A stretch of 64,000 nt of DNA from Hoeflea_A sp965249925. GTDB taxonomy: Bacteria; Pseudomonadota; Alphaproteobacteria; Rhizobiales; Rhizobiaceae. The position numbers were made by a program, and so were the translations under genes. Where the stretch lies: the NCBI GenBank assembly GCA_965249925.1, contig OZ252260.1, positions 2,790,001 to 2,854,000 of the forward strand, given 5' to 3'. The notes beneath the pieces were generated by a model. The model had not been told where the DNA came from. It ran no database searches and saw only the letters and a list, made by a program, of their open reading frames with translations. Of the stretch, positions 42,469-51,088 are shown piece by piece (the stretch's first letter is position 1; each line of letters begins with the position of its first letter).

Positions 42469-43362
42469 TCATACCCCGTCAATGCCAAAGTCTGCATCTA
42501 TACCGTCCTGCAGCGACACCAACTGATTGAGCAGATCGCCATGATAAAACCGCAGATAATTGGTTGCTTGCTCGTTCCCTAGTAGCCTGGACAAATATCC
42601 ATTCGCGACGACGAGGTTGAGCATTTTAGCTCCGTAATCGTCCTGCACCGCCTTCAGATCACGCTGCAACGTCTCCATCTCCTGTTCCATGGCCAGCCGT
42701 TGACGGTTGGAGATGCCTCTAGGTACCCTCGGTTTCTTAACTAACTGATCCATCGGCGTAGCCATCAACAGGGCATGCGCATAGGTGCTGGAGAAATTGT
42801 TGGCGATGGCCATCAACTGAACAACCTCGACCTGCCGAAGCGGCTTCATCTTCTTCAATGTGGTAGCTGTTCTCGGTGGGAACTCTTTGTCTTTCAACAC
42901 CTGCAATGCATCCGGGCACACTCCGTCCAAAAGCCTGCTTCTTTCGCGAATACGGCGCACATTCACGCCCAAGGCGGCAGCAAGCCTCTCCTCGTCAACG
43001 CCGGCCTTCAAGGCCTGGCGGATCATGTAGTGCTCCTGGACGCTGGTCAGCCGGTTGATTCGCTTGTTGTAGGTAAATGCTTCATCGTCCTTGGCGATGA
43101 GGCAGGGGGTCTCGGATTTTCCGATCGCTTGTAGCGCCTCATATCGAAGATGTCCGTCGAGGATGAGGTAGCTGTGACTGCCGTCCTTTAAGCGATGGAC
43201 CACAATCGGCTCGACCACCCCAACCTCTCGAATGGACCGTTCGATCTGAAGGTACTTTTTTGTTTGAAGTGTCTGACGCGAAACAAGCCGTGCTGGCTTG
43301 ATATCAGCCAAGGCGATCAAATGAGACCGTTTCTCAAACCCGGCTTTAACCCGTCGCGTCAT
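42469..43362 (-). CDS. ParB/RepB-like protein 2 of a recombinase operon
   Basis: A 297-residue protein from ATG 43360-43362. Residues about 15-110 form a ParB/Srx-like N-terminal domain: IALADIKPARLVSRQTLQTK, VGVVEPIVVHRL, YLILDGHLRYEALQAIG. The middle holds a KorB/RepB-type HTH (AALGVNVRRIRERSRLLDG) and the C-terminal part is helical. The Arg of GHLRYEA matches the CTPase-box position of ParB (GxxRxxA). Its start overlaps the end of the preceding parB-like gene by 17 nt. No ParA is nearby, so chromosome partitioning is unlikely. Confidence 0.78.
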   Translation of the reverse strand: MTRRVKAGFEKRSHLIALADIKPARLVSRQTLQTKKYLQIERSIREVGVVEPIVVHRLKDGSHSYLILDGHLRYEALQAIGKSETPCLIAKDDEAFTYNKRINRLTSVQEHYMIRQALKAGVDEERLAAALGVNVRRIRERSRLLDGVCPDALQVLKDKEFPPRTATTLKKMKPLRQVEVVQLMAIANNFSSTYAHALLMATPMDQLVKKPRVPRGISNRQRLAMEQEMETLQRDLKAVQDDYGAKMLNLVVANGYLSRLLGNEQATNYLRFYHGDLLNQLVSLQDGIDADFGIDGV

Positions 43363-44245
43363 GGTGTTGCTCCGGAGTAATCTGATCGGCGATGAACTTC
43401 GGCAAATTATCCAGTCCCTCAGCCCGTAACAGCAATACGAAGCGCTCGTCTTCAAGCAGTTGCTTCAGCGCCTGCACGATTATCGTGAGCCGCCGCTCTG
43501 TGACCGCCACTTTTTGGATCAGCTCGCGTTGCCGCTTCACCTCATCCTTGTATGCGCGGACGATCTTTTTAGCCGTGAGGCTCTTGGTGTTTCGCGTGTA
43601 GCTGTTGCTTAGCTTCTTTCCCTGTCGTGTCCGCGTTTTGATGAGGCTGAGCGCTGCCTTGAGTTTGCGACCGCGGAGCTTCTTCGTCTCATAGGCTTCG
43701 GTCAGGGCCTTCTGAACATCGACCTCCGGGGCAGAGGCGATGGCGAGCGCTATGTAAATCGGGATCTGACCTTGTTCTACACCAGTTATCAGGCGTTCCT
43801 CGCCGCTTTCGATCAATTGTGTGATGCCCGACACATATTCGCAGCTGAGCCCGGTTTTGGATGCGATGTCCTGGGTTTTGTAACCCGCTTCTGCCAGGGC
43901 ACCGACGCCGCGGACGAGTTCCAATGGCGAATGGCGCCGGCGAGCGACATTCTCGACAAGGCTGTGAACGAAGCACTCCTTTTCTGACAGATCCAAAACG
44001 ATTGCCGGTATTTCGGTTTGGCCAAGTTCCCTGAACGCTTCGAGCCGACCCTGGCCGCATACCAGGTTGTACTCGGATGAGCCTTCGGCAGTGCAACGAC
44101 TCACCGTGATGGGACGCTTCAAACCAACCGCTCTAATGCTGTCTACAATCTCAAGAAATCTCGTCCGGTTTCTGTCTCTCGGGTTGAGAATGCTTATTTT
44201 GTCGATCGCGACCAGTTGGACGTCGGAGTTTTCAATATGACTCAT
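43346..44245 (-). CDS. ParB/RepB-like protein 1 of a recombinase operon
   Basis: A 299-residue protein. The ParB N-terminal domain has DKISILNPRDRNRTRFLEIV, VGLKRPITVSR and NLVCGQGRLEAFRELG with the GxGRLEA box, then LVENVARRRHSPLELVRGV. An HTH follows (DIASKTGLSCEYVSGITQLI) and the C-terminal half is charged and coiled. Its start overlaps the recombinase stop by 14 nt and its stop overlaps the next gene by 17 nt, so the three genes form one tightly coupled unit. Confidence 0.8.
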   Translation of the reverse strand: MSHIENSDVQLVAIDKISILNPRDRNRTRFLEIVDSIRAVGLKRPITVSRCTAEGSSEYNLVCGQGRLEAFRELGQTEIPAIVLDLSEKECFVHSLVENVARRRHSPLELVRGVGALAEAGYKTQDIASKTGLSCEYVSGITQLIESGEERLITGVEQGQIPIYIALAIASAPEVDVQKALTEAYETKKLRGRKLKAALSLIKTRTRQGKKLSNSYTRNTKSLTAKKIVRAYKDEVKRQRELIQKVAVTERRLTIIVQALKQLLEDERFVLLLRAEGLDNLPKFIADQITPEQHHDATG

Positions 44246-45869
44246 GAACCACCTGTCTGATCGTGCTTCGCCCCGCCAAGTCCTTCACGAAACTCAAATC
44301 GGTAAAGCGGAACGCTTCGAGACCGAGGCTGGTGAAATCGGAAAACCTGATGTTGAAGTGCGGGAAGTAATCTGCGGGCAATACAAAATAGTCACGGATC
44401 CATGTGTAAGTGCTGTTCGCTCGAATTCCGATGCAGATATCTGGCCGTTTCTCGTGGCTCAGGCGTATCGCCCAACGTTCGATCCCGGTCATCGACTCGG
44501 AATTTCGGGCGACGGACAAAGAAACGGTAACCTCATCGTTCAATCGGATGAGCCGTGATTTCGGATCAAAATAGGCCCTGCCGCCAACCCGTTCGGTTTC
44601 AGCGGCTATTTTTTCCCCAGCTTTGCAGACAAGCCCTACAACACGCTCTGCGCGCGTCAGATAACGGAATCGTCTACTTGGTTTGAATCCGACCAGCTCG
44701 TATGCACGTATCAGAGAACCGAAGCGCTTCATGTAGGCCTCTCGTCCGGGCATGCTCTTGTCGGCCTGAATCAGCGCACCCGACAGTGTGCCATGCTTCT
44801 CCAGCAAATCCTTCAATTGCTTCAACATGCCTTTGGACGAGTATTTGTCTTTCCGAGCACGCAAAATGGTCTGAGCTTCACGGAACAGGCAGGAATCCAC
44901 AATCGCTTCGAACGCGCCCTCCTTTCGGATCCATTGGTCCGGTGGATTCTTGACGCGTGGTCGTTTCAAATGTCGCGAGGTCCGGTTCCAGACTGCTGTG
45001 CCAATGTACTTTTCGTCAGTCAGCGCCATTTTGATGGTTTGGGAAGTCCACTGACCCCCAGTCGATGTCATCTCACCCCTGGTATTGAGCCGTCTCGCGA
45101 TCTCACTGCAGCTAAGTTTTTCCTGAACGAAGTGCTTAAAGATGCTGTTGATGACTTGGACTTCCTCCGGAGGGCCTGGGACCAGAACGACCTTGTCGGA
45201 GCGAAGGCTTTTTCTTTCGCCCTTATTCAGAATATGTTTTAGATTCCCATCTTTATCGACCAGCATTCGGCGCAGACCGAGTCCCGCCATACCGGATTGC
45301 CGATAACCAAGCCGTGCCTGTTTATACTGAGCGTTAAAGGTCTTCTCTGACAGTTCGCGACTGTATTCGCCTGCCATCACACGCTTTATGTTTTTCATGA
45401 TCGACGTGATCGGGCTGCCGTCATTTTCAAACGGCTCGGCACAGTAGTGAACGGGGTAACCAGCACGCCGGCAGATATGTTCGTAGTGGGCCGCTTCGTC
45501 GGTATCCTGGAAACGACCCCAGCGGCTTATGTCCTGGACGAGTATTACGTCAAATACGTTCGTTTGCTGACAGACATCGGCAAGTAGCCGTTGAAGGCCC
45601 TTTCGACCGGCCAGATCAAGTCCGCTTTTACCAGGATCGGAATAGGTCCGAACGACGTTCATCCGATGCTGGGCAGCATACTTTTCGATAATGTCTTTCT
45701 GGTTGGCGATGGAATAGCGTTGATGCTCAGTGGACATTCGAACATAGGCGGCAGCACGCGCTATTCGTTTCGCATCGCCGACTGATGCGTCAACGCTTAT
45801 GGCTTCGTTTATGTGGGACCAGATATCGGCCACGGGGCGACCCCAAACAAAGGGGCGGATTGCAACCAT
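44232..45869 (-). CDS. large serine recombinase
   Basis: About 545 residues. The catalytic resolvase domain has AAAYVRMSTEHQRYSIANQK, where Ser of RMSTEHQ is the nucleophile, then YSDPGKSGLDLAGRKGLQRL and VQDISRWGRFQDTDE. The recombinase domain follows (YSRELSEKTFNAQ..., LSCSEIARRLNTRG). A zinc-ribbon-like segment and a long C-terminal extension of about 200 residues complete it. The start among several candidates is uncertain (ATG 45867-45869 taken; GTG near 45835 possible). It precedes two ParB-like genes in an overlapping operon and presumably mobilises them. Confidence 0.85.
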   Translation of the reverse strand: MVAIRPFVWGRPVADIWSHINEAISVDASVGDAKRIARAAAYVRMSTEHQRYSIANQKDIIEKYAAQHRMNVVRTYSDPGKSGLDLAGRKGLQRLLADVCQQTNVFDVILVQDISRWGRFQDTDEAAHYEHICRRAGYPVHYCAEPFENDGSPITSIMKNIKRVMAGEYSRELSEKTFNAQYKQARLGYRQSGMAGLGLRRMLVDKDGNLKHILNKGERKSLRSDKVVLVPGPPEEVQVINSIFKHFVQEKLSCSEIARRLNTRGEMTSTGGQWTSQTIKMALTDEKYIGTAVWNRTSRHLKRPRVKNPPDQWIRKEGAFEAIVDSCLFREAQTILRARKDKYSSKGMLKQLKDLLEKHGTLSGALIQADKSMPGREAYMKRFGSLIRAYELVGFKPSRRFRYLTRAERVVGLVCKAGEKIAAETERVGGRAYFDPKSRLIRLNDEVTVSLSVARNSESMTGIERWAIRLSHEKRPDICIGIRANSTYTWIRDYFVLPADYFPHFNIRFSDFTSLGLEAFRFTDLSFVKDLAGRSTIRQVVHESY

Positions 45870-45983
45870 TGTCCCGCTACTCGTTCGACTTCGCCAGTCG
45901 GTTGCGCGCAATCTTGAGCGCTGCTCGTCATATTTCGTTACGGCAGACGACCAAGATTGATGAGCAGTCCGGTTCTTTGCCGT

Positions 45984-46304
45984 TCATTCGCCAAGAAGGT
46001 ACTTTCGATAATCCGGATCCATGTCCGCGATCGGCCACGCCTTGATCGACGGCACGTCGAACGGGTGCTTGGATTTGGCAAAGGCGAACAGGGCTTCCCG
46101 GTCCTCTCCGGTTATCTTGAAGATGAGTTGCACCTCGCGGTCCTCGATCACCTCACCCTGCCAAACGTATGCCGTGCGCATTTCAGCCGAAATGTTGAAG
46201 GCTTTTGCGAGCCCCATTTCAAGTGCGCCCCTGCCGATCGTTTCGGCGACTTCGGTGTTGGGGCAGTTCACAATCACGAACCAAACGTCGTCGCCTGCGG
46301 TCAT
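45984..46304 (-). CDS. CutA-like divalent-cation tolerance protein
   Basis: A 106-residue protein. It follows the CutA1 plan: VWFVIVNCPNTEVAETIGRG, MRTAYVWQGEVIEDREVQLI, then FKITGEDREALFAFAKSKHP, FDVPSIKAWPI and DMDPDYRKYL. Length and the HPxxVP and WxGE motifs are characteristic of the trimeric ferredoxin-like CutA fold. Role in metal tolerance is debated; the protein is cytoplasmic. The N-terminal strand is slightly different from housekeeping CutA, so it may be a paralogue. The start at 46304 removes 25 non-conserved residues of the longer frame. Confidence 0.78.
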   Translation of the reverse strand: MTAGDDVWFVIVNCPNTEVAETIGRGALEMGLAKAFNISAEMRTAYVWQGEVIEDREVQLIFKITGEDREALFAFAKSKHPFDVPSIKAWPIADMDPDYRKYLLGE

Positions 46305-46397
46305 GGGCCTATCATGCTCTATCCTCGACTGAAGTCGACCCGGACACAGCGACTTCCGGCAACCTGATCGCCATCCCATTCGGCAGTTAGCGGCGAC

Positions 46398-47378
46398 CTA
46401 CATGCCCGTGTTGACAATCATCGGCGTTGAGCAACGGCCCATGCAATAGGCAGGCGTTGTGCCCAGGCCCGCTTTCGTTGTGGGCGGGAACTCCACGAAC
46501 AGAATGTCGATGCAGTTCTCAGCAACTTCGGAGTAGAGCGAGCGATACTTGTTGTTCGGATCGTTGGGCGTATCCGACTTCGGAATCAACTGCCAGGGTC
46601 CGTTGTTTTCCTTGATCCAGACTTTCTGGATTTTTATGTCGGTGCCTCGGGCGTGGAGTTTGTAGCGATATCCGCGTTCGTTGAGCCTCTCGACCATGTC
46701 CTCATCGAATACAATCTCCGATTCCGGGAAAGGATCGTTGGGGGTTGAATCGTCGCGCTCGATTACCTTGAAAGCGTTATTCCTGACACGGATCCGATAG
46801 CGGAACCTCAGAACTTCCCGTTTCGAGCGATCACGGGCGCCGGTGTTGGGATCCAACGGCCAATACCGGATACCAGTGACGACCTTCAGAATTCCGTTGC
46901 CTTCATACGGATCGTTGGCGTTTGGCCGGAAGGCGTATTGCCTGATCTTGCCGAAGATGCGGATTTCATGAGGTTTGTTCAGATCCAGATCGGTGCCGCC
47001 GGCCATCGCCTTCGCGGCTGCCCACATGAACAGGTGGCTATTGACGCCACCCAGTCCGACGATGCCGCCGGCCTGGTTCGTCGACCCCACGCTGTTTTCG
47101 ATGGCCGTTATCTTGGCCTGATTTGAAGTGGCTCCCGAAAGATCCACACCAGAGCCGATGCCGTCCAGCGTATTGTTCAAAGCTGTCCTGGAACTCAAGG
47201 CTCCCGTTTCGTCCCTTTTGACGCCCTGGTTCGGAACAACGACCATGTTCGTTTCGGATGACCAATCGACATTTTGAGCCGATGCGTCGGTTCCATAGGC
47301 GATGACAACGGCGACAAGCATGCCGATCGCCGCGGGAACCCAGCGATTTCGCGCCGTTCCCTTCTTGTGCTCCAACAT
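46398..47378 (-). CDS. secreted protein of unknown function
   Basis: A 326-residue exported protein. The signal peptide is WVPAAIGMLVAVVIAYG followed by ASAQ. The mature part has a Gly/Ser/Thr-rich N-region (GALSSRTALNNTLDGIGSGV), a central region of beta-type sequence (RFRYRIRVRNNAFKVIERDD) and a C-terminal segment with three cysteines (YCMGRCSTPM). No domain is recognised. It may be a surface or periplasmic structural protein. Confidence 0.6.
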   Translation of the reverse strand: MLEHKKGTARNRWVPAAIGMLVAVVIAYGTDASAQNVDWSSETNMVVVPNQGVKRDETGALSSRTALNNTLDGIGSGVDLSGATSNQAKITAIENSVGSTNQAGGIVGLGGVNSHLFMWAAAKAMAGGTDLDLNKPHEIRIFGKIRQYAFRPNANDPYEGNGILKVVTGIRYWPLDPNTGARDRSKREVLRFRYRIRVRNNAFKVIERDDSTPNDPFPESEIVFDEDMVERLNERGYRYKLHARGTDIKIQKVWIKENNGPWQLIPKSDTPNDPNNKYRSLYSEVAENCIDILFVEFPPTTKAGLGTTPAYCMGRCSTPMIVNTGM

Positions 47379-47648
47379 AGAAATTACCCCCTAAGACAGA
47401 TGCTGCGGCATCAGGTTTGCACATGTTCGGTTTCTACACAATCGAAGCCGCCGCTCCGTGAGATTTATCACATAATATAGTTTACGGCTCAGGTTAATAT
47501 TCGGACAGATAAATATTTTTCAGCAAGATATTTGGAAAAAGCAGAAGAAATTAAAGCGAAAAAAACTCAAAAATATACCTAGGGTGGAAGAACACTTGCA
47601 GAAGTGGAATTCAGCGAGAATGCAACTTACACTCGATAGGAGAATGTG

Positions 47649-47945
47649 ATGAATGAACTAATTGCACTCATCGGTGTGGTCTACGCATGCAACATGATGG
47701 CCGCGCAGGCACCGGTGTCCGCGAGCGTCGCCTTTCAATGTGTTCAGGCCCGTGAGGCCGTGAAGATGAAGTTCCTGACGGACGAAGAAATCGCGCAATT
47801 GGAGGGGCTGCCACTCCGGGAGCAGAACAAGATCAAACTGAAGGGTTACCAGCGCTTCAAAGCCTGGGAAGACGATAATCCGTCTGTCGTCAAAAACATC
47901 CGCGACACGCAATACGACAAGCTCACATCCAGCCTTTCGTTTTAG
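47649..47945 (+). CDS. small hypothetical protein with N-terminal signal or anchor
   Basis: A 98-residue protein starting MNELIALIGVVYACNMMAAQ after a good AGGAG site. A short hydrophobic N-terminus is followed by a helical, charged domain (LTDEEIAQLEGLPLREQNKI, KGYQRFKAWEDDNP). Two cysteines lie near the N-terminus. No family is recognised. Confidence 0.55.
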   Translation: MNELIALIGVVYACNMMAAQAPVSASVAFQCVQAREAVKMKFLTDEEIAQLEGLPLREQNKIKLKGYQRFKAWEDDNPSVVKNIRDTQYDKLTSSLSF

Positions 47946-48457
47946 GGCATGAAGTGAACATCGCGGGTGGTAGCGAAACGCGTTCCGGGGCGTAGTTTGC
48001 CTTACGGTGAACTTGTGTGAGGTTCTAACCAGCGAGATTGCATGTCGGCGGCCACCATTTCTTGGAGGCTTCCCTGATCGACCTGGCCAGGTAATTTCAG
48101 CGAAAGACCGACTCGCATACGCAACGCGGCCGCAATTCGCCTGACCTTAGAAGCACCAAGGATTCTCAAGGTGACATCTCCGTTGCATTGAAATCAAGGG
48201 ATATCCGCCCCTCAACACCACGACCGGTGACAGGCATCTCCACGCTCCGTATCATCCGGTGAAATCCACAACACGCAGCGCGGATGCGGCATATACGGGA
48301 GTCCGTAGATCCCGTATAACAACGATAACATTCCATAGTCGCGTCAACGAGAAGAGTTTTGGTTGCTACGACGGTACGGCATTTGGACCAGGCTACAGAA
48401 CCGGACAATCGTTTCCAGACCGACGAACGCTTCAAAACCAGCTGATCGAACTCAATT
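47946..48457. other. non-coding interval, possible gene remnant
   Basis: A minus-strand frame of about 55 codons from a TTG near 48174 (LRILGASKVRRIAAALRMRV..., ending PHTSSP) is mildly protein-like and has GGAG upstream, but no family is recognised. Otherwise nothing is seen in 510 nt. Confidence 0.35.
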
Positions 48458-48895
48458 ATGAACCTCTACCTCGACACGGAGTTCAACGGCTTTGGGGGAC
48501 AGCTCATTGCTATGGCGCTGGTGAGCGAAGCCGGTGACGAGTGGTACGAGACTCTGCCATTACCGAGTGAAATTGATCCATGGGTGGAAACAAATGTCAT
48601 TCCGCACCTGAACCGGAAACCAGTCGATCGGGCCACATTCAACCGCTCGCTATTCGTTTTCCTGGCGCCAGTTCAGAATCCGCATGTCTTCGCTCACTGG
48701 TATACGGATCTGGTTCACTTTTTCGATTCCTTCGGCGGTCCAAACCACATGACTTCATTTAACATCGCCTGTCAGGCCACCTTGCTGAAGACCGTCCCCA
48801 AGCTGGAGCCGGACGTACCACACAACGCACTATCGGATGCACGCGCATTACGCGAATGGCATATGGCTCTCAATAGCGACACGTCAGGTTTTTAA
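48458..48895 (+). CDS. DnaQ-fold 3'-5' exoribonuclease-like protein
   Basis: A 145-residue protein. It begins MNLYLDTEFNGFGGQLIAMA, where DxE is the ExoI motif of DEDD exonucleases. FAHWYTDLVHFFDSF supplies a middle Asp, and DVPHNALSDARALREWH contains the HxAxxDA ExoIII motif (DEDDh type). Length suits the small single-domain family of bacterial exoribonuclease-like proteins often found on plasmids and phages. It likely degrades RNA or DNA 3' ends. The next short gene starts on its stop codon (TAATG). Confidence 0.8.
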   Translation: MNLYLDTEFNGFGGQLIAMALVSEAGDEWYETLPLPSEIDPWVETNVIPHLNRKPVDRATFNRSLFVFLAPVQNPHVFAHWYTDLVHFFDSFGGPNHMTSFNIACQATLLKTVPKLEPDVPHNALSDARALREWHMALNSDTSGF

Positions 48896-49104
48896 TGGCG
48901 GTGTTTGTGCGTCGAGAAGGCCGACTCGTCAACAAACAAAGCGGCGTGCCGATGCTCACCGATGAACAGCGTCGGGCGCCGATCCCTTTGCCGTCTGAGT
49001 TCAGGTTTGGAGTTTCCCCGGTTTACACAGCGGTTATCAGACTCATTCGGCTATTTGTTTTGACCGCAGAGAACGAACCGCCAAATGCGCCCAAATCGCT
49101 GTGA
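48895..49104 (+). CDS. small phage/plasmid-type protein, probably truncated
   Basis: A 69-codon frame whose ATG overlaps the exonuclease stop. The opening MAVFVRREGRLVNKQSGVPM resembles small phage-associated proteins that start with a (R/K)x(G)xLVxKxTGxPM pattern. After about residue 35 the sequence becomes unlike them and overlaps the convergent MFS gene, so the original 3' end was probably lost. Confidence 0.4.
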   Translation: MAVFVRREGRLVNKQSGVPMLTDEQRRAPIPLPSEFRFGVSPVYTAVIRLIRLFVLTAENEPPNAPKSL

Positions 49105-50167
49105 TAGATGCGCTCGTTAGGACAGCTATCTTTGTCGCGAAAAATCCGTGAGCCTCTATAAGTACAGCACCGAGTAGTGGTCCGATAACGGCGCCGCAGA
49201 GCGCCACGCTCATGATAAGCGTTTTCTGACGAGTGTTTGCCTCGCTTGCAACAAGGGCCATGACGGCAGCCGTGGAAACATTGAATGCAAGATCGAAAGC
49301 AAGAAAAACCAGCACGCCGGCGTAATACGGCATTGTGACCGAGGCTGCGGCCGCGGAGACAATACAGGTTGTAAGGCCACCGTAAACAAACATTAGGGAA
49401 CGTGATTTTGCGGTGAGGACCAAAACAATCATCGCCAAGCCGACAACTAGTTTTGCAGCCGCAATTGCGCTGGCGACATGCTCAAATCCACCGCGAACTG
49501 GAGCCAGAAACTGGGATGCATGGGCAAGAAAGCTGACTTGTCCGGTACCAAAAATAAGCAAAACACCGAGGGCTACAGCTCCCGAAATCCAATTACCTTC
49601 GCAACCATTTGTCGGATGTTCTGGTGCAATCGAGGAGAAGTTGATCGTGAGAAAAACTCTAAGCACTACTGCTACGGCAGCGAGGCTCAGAACCATAACC
49701 AGATATCCTGAATACCTGCCCGATAACGCAACCATTGCGCAAACAAGAGCCGTTAACACGAGCACACTGCCAAGCCGCAAACCGAAGAGATGGTATTTCG
49801 TGTCGGATCTTGCCGCGGAGACCATTCCGATTTGAACAAAAAGGCCGCTGCAAACACCAACAATCAACCAAGAAAGTAGGAAAACCGCACCGTTTGTTGC
49901 GAGCGTTGACAATAGTCCAAGGACAAATAACGGTAATGCGATCCGAAAAGCTCGCTGAAACCACGCTCGATCTATTGTAAGCAGACCAGTCAACGATGCC
50001 AAAAACACACCAGCCATTGTAACTGAAACAGTTATTCCGGCCGCTAAGACAGATTGGCCTCTCTCCTCCTGTAAGATGGCGATTGTTAGAGGCGAAAGGT
50101 GCATTGGGACTGAACCAATCGCCGAGAACACCGCTAGCCCTGCCGAAGCATAGGCGAAACGTCTCAT
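49043..50167 (-). CDS. MFS transporter, last gene of a peptide-containing operon
   Basis: A 374-residue protein with about 11-12 hydrophobic segments arranged as two six-helix halves split by a hydrophilic loop near 185 (APEHPTNGCEGN). First helix: FAYASAGLAVFSAIGSVPMH. Short helices and the loop position fit the major facilitator superfamily. It is 6 nt downstream of the DUF6065-like gene and so co-translated with it. In this context it may export a small peptide-derived product or give self-resistance, an inference. Confidence 0.78.
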   Translation of the reverse strand: MRRFAYASAGLAVFSAIGSVPMHLSPLTIAILQEERGQSVLAAGITVSVTMAGVFLASLTGLLTIDRAWFQRAFRIALPLFVLGLLSTLATNGAVFLLSWLIVGVCSGLFVQIGMVSAARSDTKYHLFGLRLGSVLVLTALVCAMVALSGRYSGYLVMVLSLAAVAVVLRVFLTINFSSIAPEHPTNGCEGNWISGAVALGVLLIFGTGQVSFLAHASQFLAPVRGGFEHVASAIAAAKLVVGLAMIVLVLTAKSRSLMFVYGGLTTCIVSAAAASVTMPYYAGVLVFLAFDLAFNVSTAAVMALVASEANTRQKTLIMSVALCGAVIGPLLGAVLIEAHGFFATKIAVLTSASITAIWAHLAVRSLRSKQIAE

Positions 50168-50173
50168 TTCAAA

Positions 50174-50896
50174 TCAGCGCTTTCGCGCTTCGACAGCATA
50201 TCTACCAACCGGTTGGCTGTTAACGTCTTGGGCTCTGCGAATTGTGTGGCCAATCCCTTCCCAATCACAGTCATCGGAAAGGCCTTCACTAATTGTGAAG
50301 TGTTCGCATCCGAGCGTGTAACACTCCCGAAGAACAGGTTGGATCTGAAACAGCGGCCTTTCCGTCGAGAGAAAAATCTCGATGTCGGTCTTCTGAAGTT
50401 GAAGGTTCACGAAGAGTGGACAGGGCCTGAACTTGTCAGTCTCCACGATGCCTTCGAATGTAGAGAAAGTACTACGACGTTCACAGTTCGCTGGAGCTCG
50501 TATGTTCAGGCTCCAGTTAGGTTTCGTGCTCACGAAATAACCCGACCAGATTTGAACAATGCCAGGCACAAATAGCTCGGTCAAAAAGGGTGGATCGCTG
50601 TCCTGCAATTCGGCTGGAGCCAAAGCATTCCACTGCGACCGAAATTCGTCCTCAAAACAATAAGACTTCAACGGGTACCACTGTCCATCTTCGAACAGGA
50701 AGGTCTCGCGACCGTCGAACAGTAGACTGATGTCCTTTGGCGGATAGACATGCCAGCCGAAAGACGATGCAATACGCATCGGTTCACAGTACTGAAATGC
50801 ACCGGCTGGCATTGTGCCTGAAGCACCTTTGTCTGCTCGATGAATCCGCGGCGCAGGTAAGTATGCCTTAATAAGCTCCAAGACTGGAATCGTCAT
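50174..50896 (-). CDS. DUF6065-like protein, possible peptide-modifying enzyme
   Basis: A 240-residue soluble protein. Visible motifs are FQYCEPMRIASSFGWHVYPP near 35-54, SLLFDGRETFLFEDGQW near 58-75, GIVQIWSGYFVSTKPNWSLN near 115, then STFEGIVETD and LFVNLQLQKTDIEIFLS. These fit the family of unknown function DUF6065 as remembered; the assignment was not checked by search. It lies between two short peptide genes and an MFS gene. No cofactor motif is evident. The long conserved aromatic and Asp/Glu residues would suit a metal-dependent beta-sandwich oxygenase-like fold, but this is speculation. No clear ribosome-binding site precedes ATG 50896; a hairpin sits there. Confidence 0.55.
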   Translation of the reverse strand: MTIPVLELIKAYLPAPRIHRADKGASGTMPAGAFQYCEPMRIASSFGWHVYPPKDISLLFDGRETFLFEDGQWYPLKSYCFEDEFRSQWNALAPAELQDSDPPFLTELFVPGIVQIWSGYFVSTKPNWSLNIRAPANCERRSTFSTFEGIVETDKFRPCPLFVNLQLQKTDIEIFLSTERPLFQIQPVLRECYTLGCEHFTISEGLSDDCDWEGIGHTIRRAQDVNSQPVGRYAVEARKR

Positions 50897-50905
50897 TCGA
50901 AAACA

Positions 50906-50934
50906 ATTGTTGCGACTTTCATCGCAGCAACAAT
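50906..50934 (-). promoter_or_regulatory. hairpin between the peptide gene and the DUF6065-like gene
   Basis: ATTGTTGC (50906-50913) pairs with GCAACAAT (50927-50934), with an inner TGCGA/TCGCA alternative. It lies 10 nt before the start codon at 50896, in the region of its ribosome-binding site. Such an intercistronic hairpin could damp expression of the enzyme and transporter relative to the short peptide. Confidence 0.45.
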
Positions 50935-51001
50935 CCGTCCCAGCTACAATTCAAAGCGAAGCCGCTGTCTTCCAAATCATAGGCAGCGACTTGACTGATC
51001 T

Positions 51002-51076
51002 TTAGCGACGCTTAACGCCCGGGCCGCCACCAATCTGTGTTTTGGAATTTGTTTTGACTTTGACTTTTTTTGACAT
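51002..51076 (-). CDS. 24-residue cationic peptide, candidate product precursor
   Basis: A very short gene with an excellent ribosome-binding site (AGAGGAGATTTCC before ATG). The peptide begins MSKKVKVKTNSKTQ and ends IGGGPGVKRR. Nine Lys/Arg, no acidic residue, and a Gly-rich core near the C-terminus make it precursor-like. It starts 12 nt after the 63-residue frame and is followed by the hairpin, the DUF6065-like gene and the MFS gene. The combination resembles a ribosomal peptide cluster, but no maturation enzyme of a known class is present. Confidence 0.6.
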   Translation of the reverse strand: MSKKVKVKTNSKTQIGGGPGVKRR

Positions 51077-51088
51077 GGAAATCTCCTC

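Noticed and set aside
42469..44245. a chromosome or plasmid partition (parAB) locus
   Set aside because: Both genes are ParB-like and there is no ParA ATPase; they overlap a serine recombinase gene, so a mobile unit is more likely.
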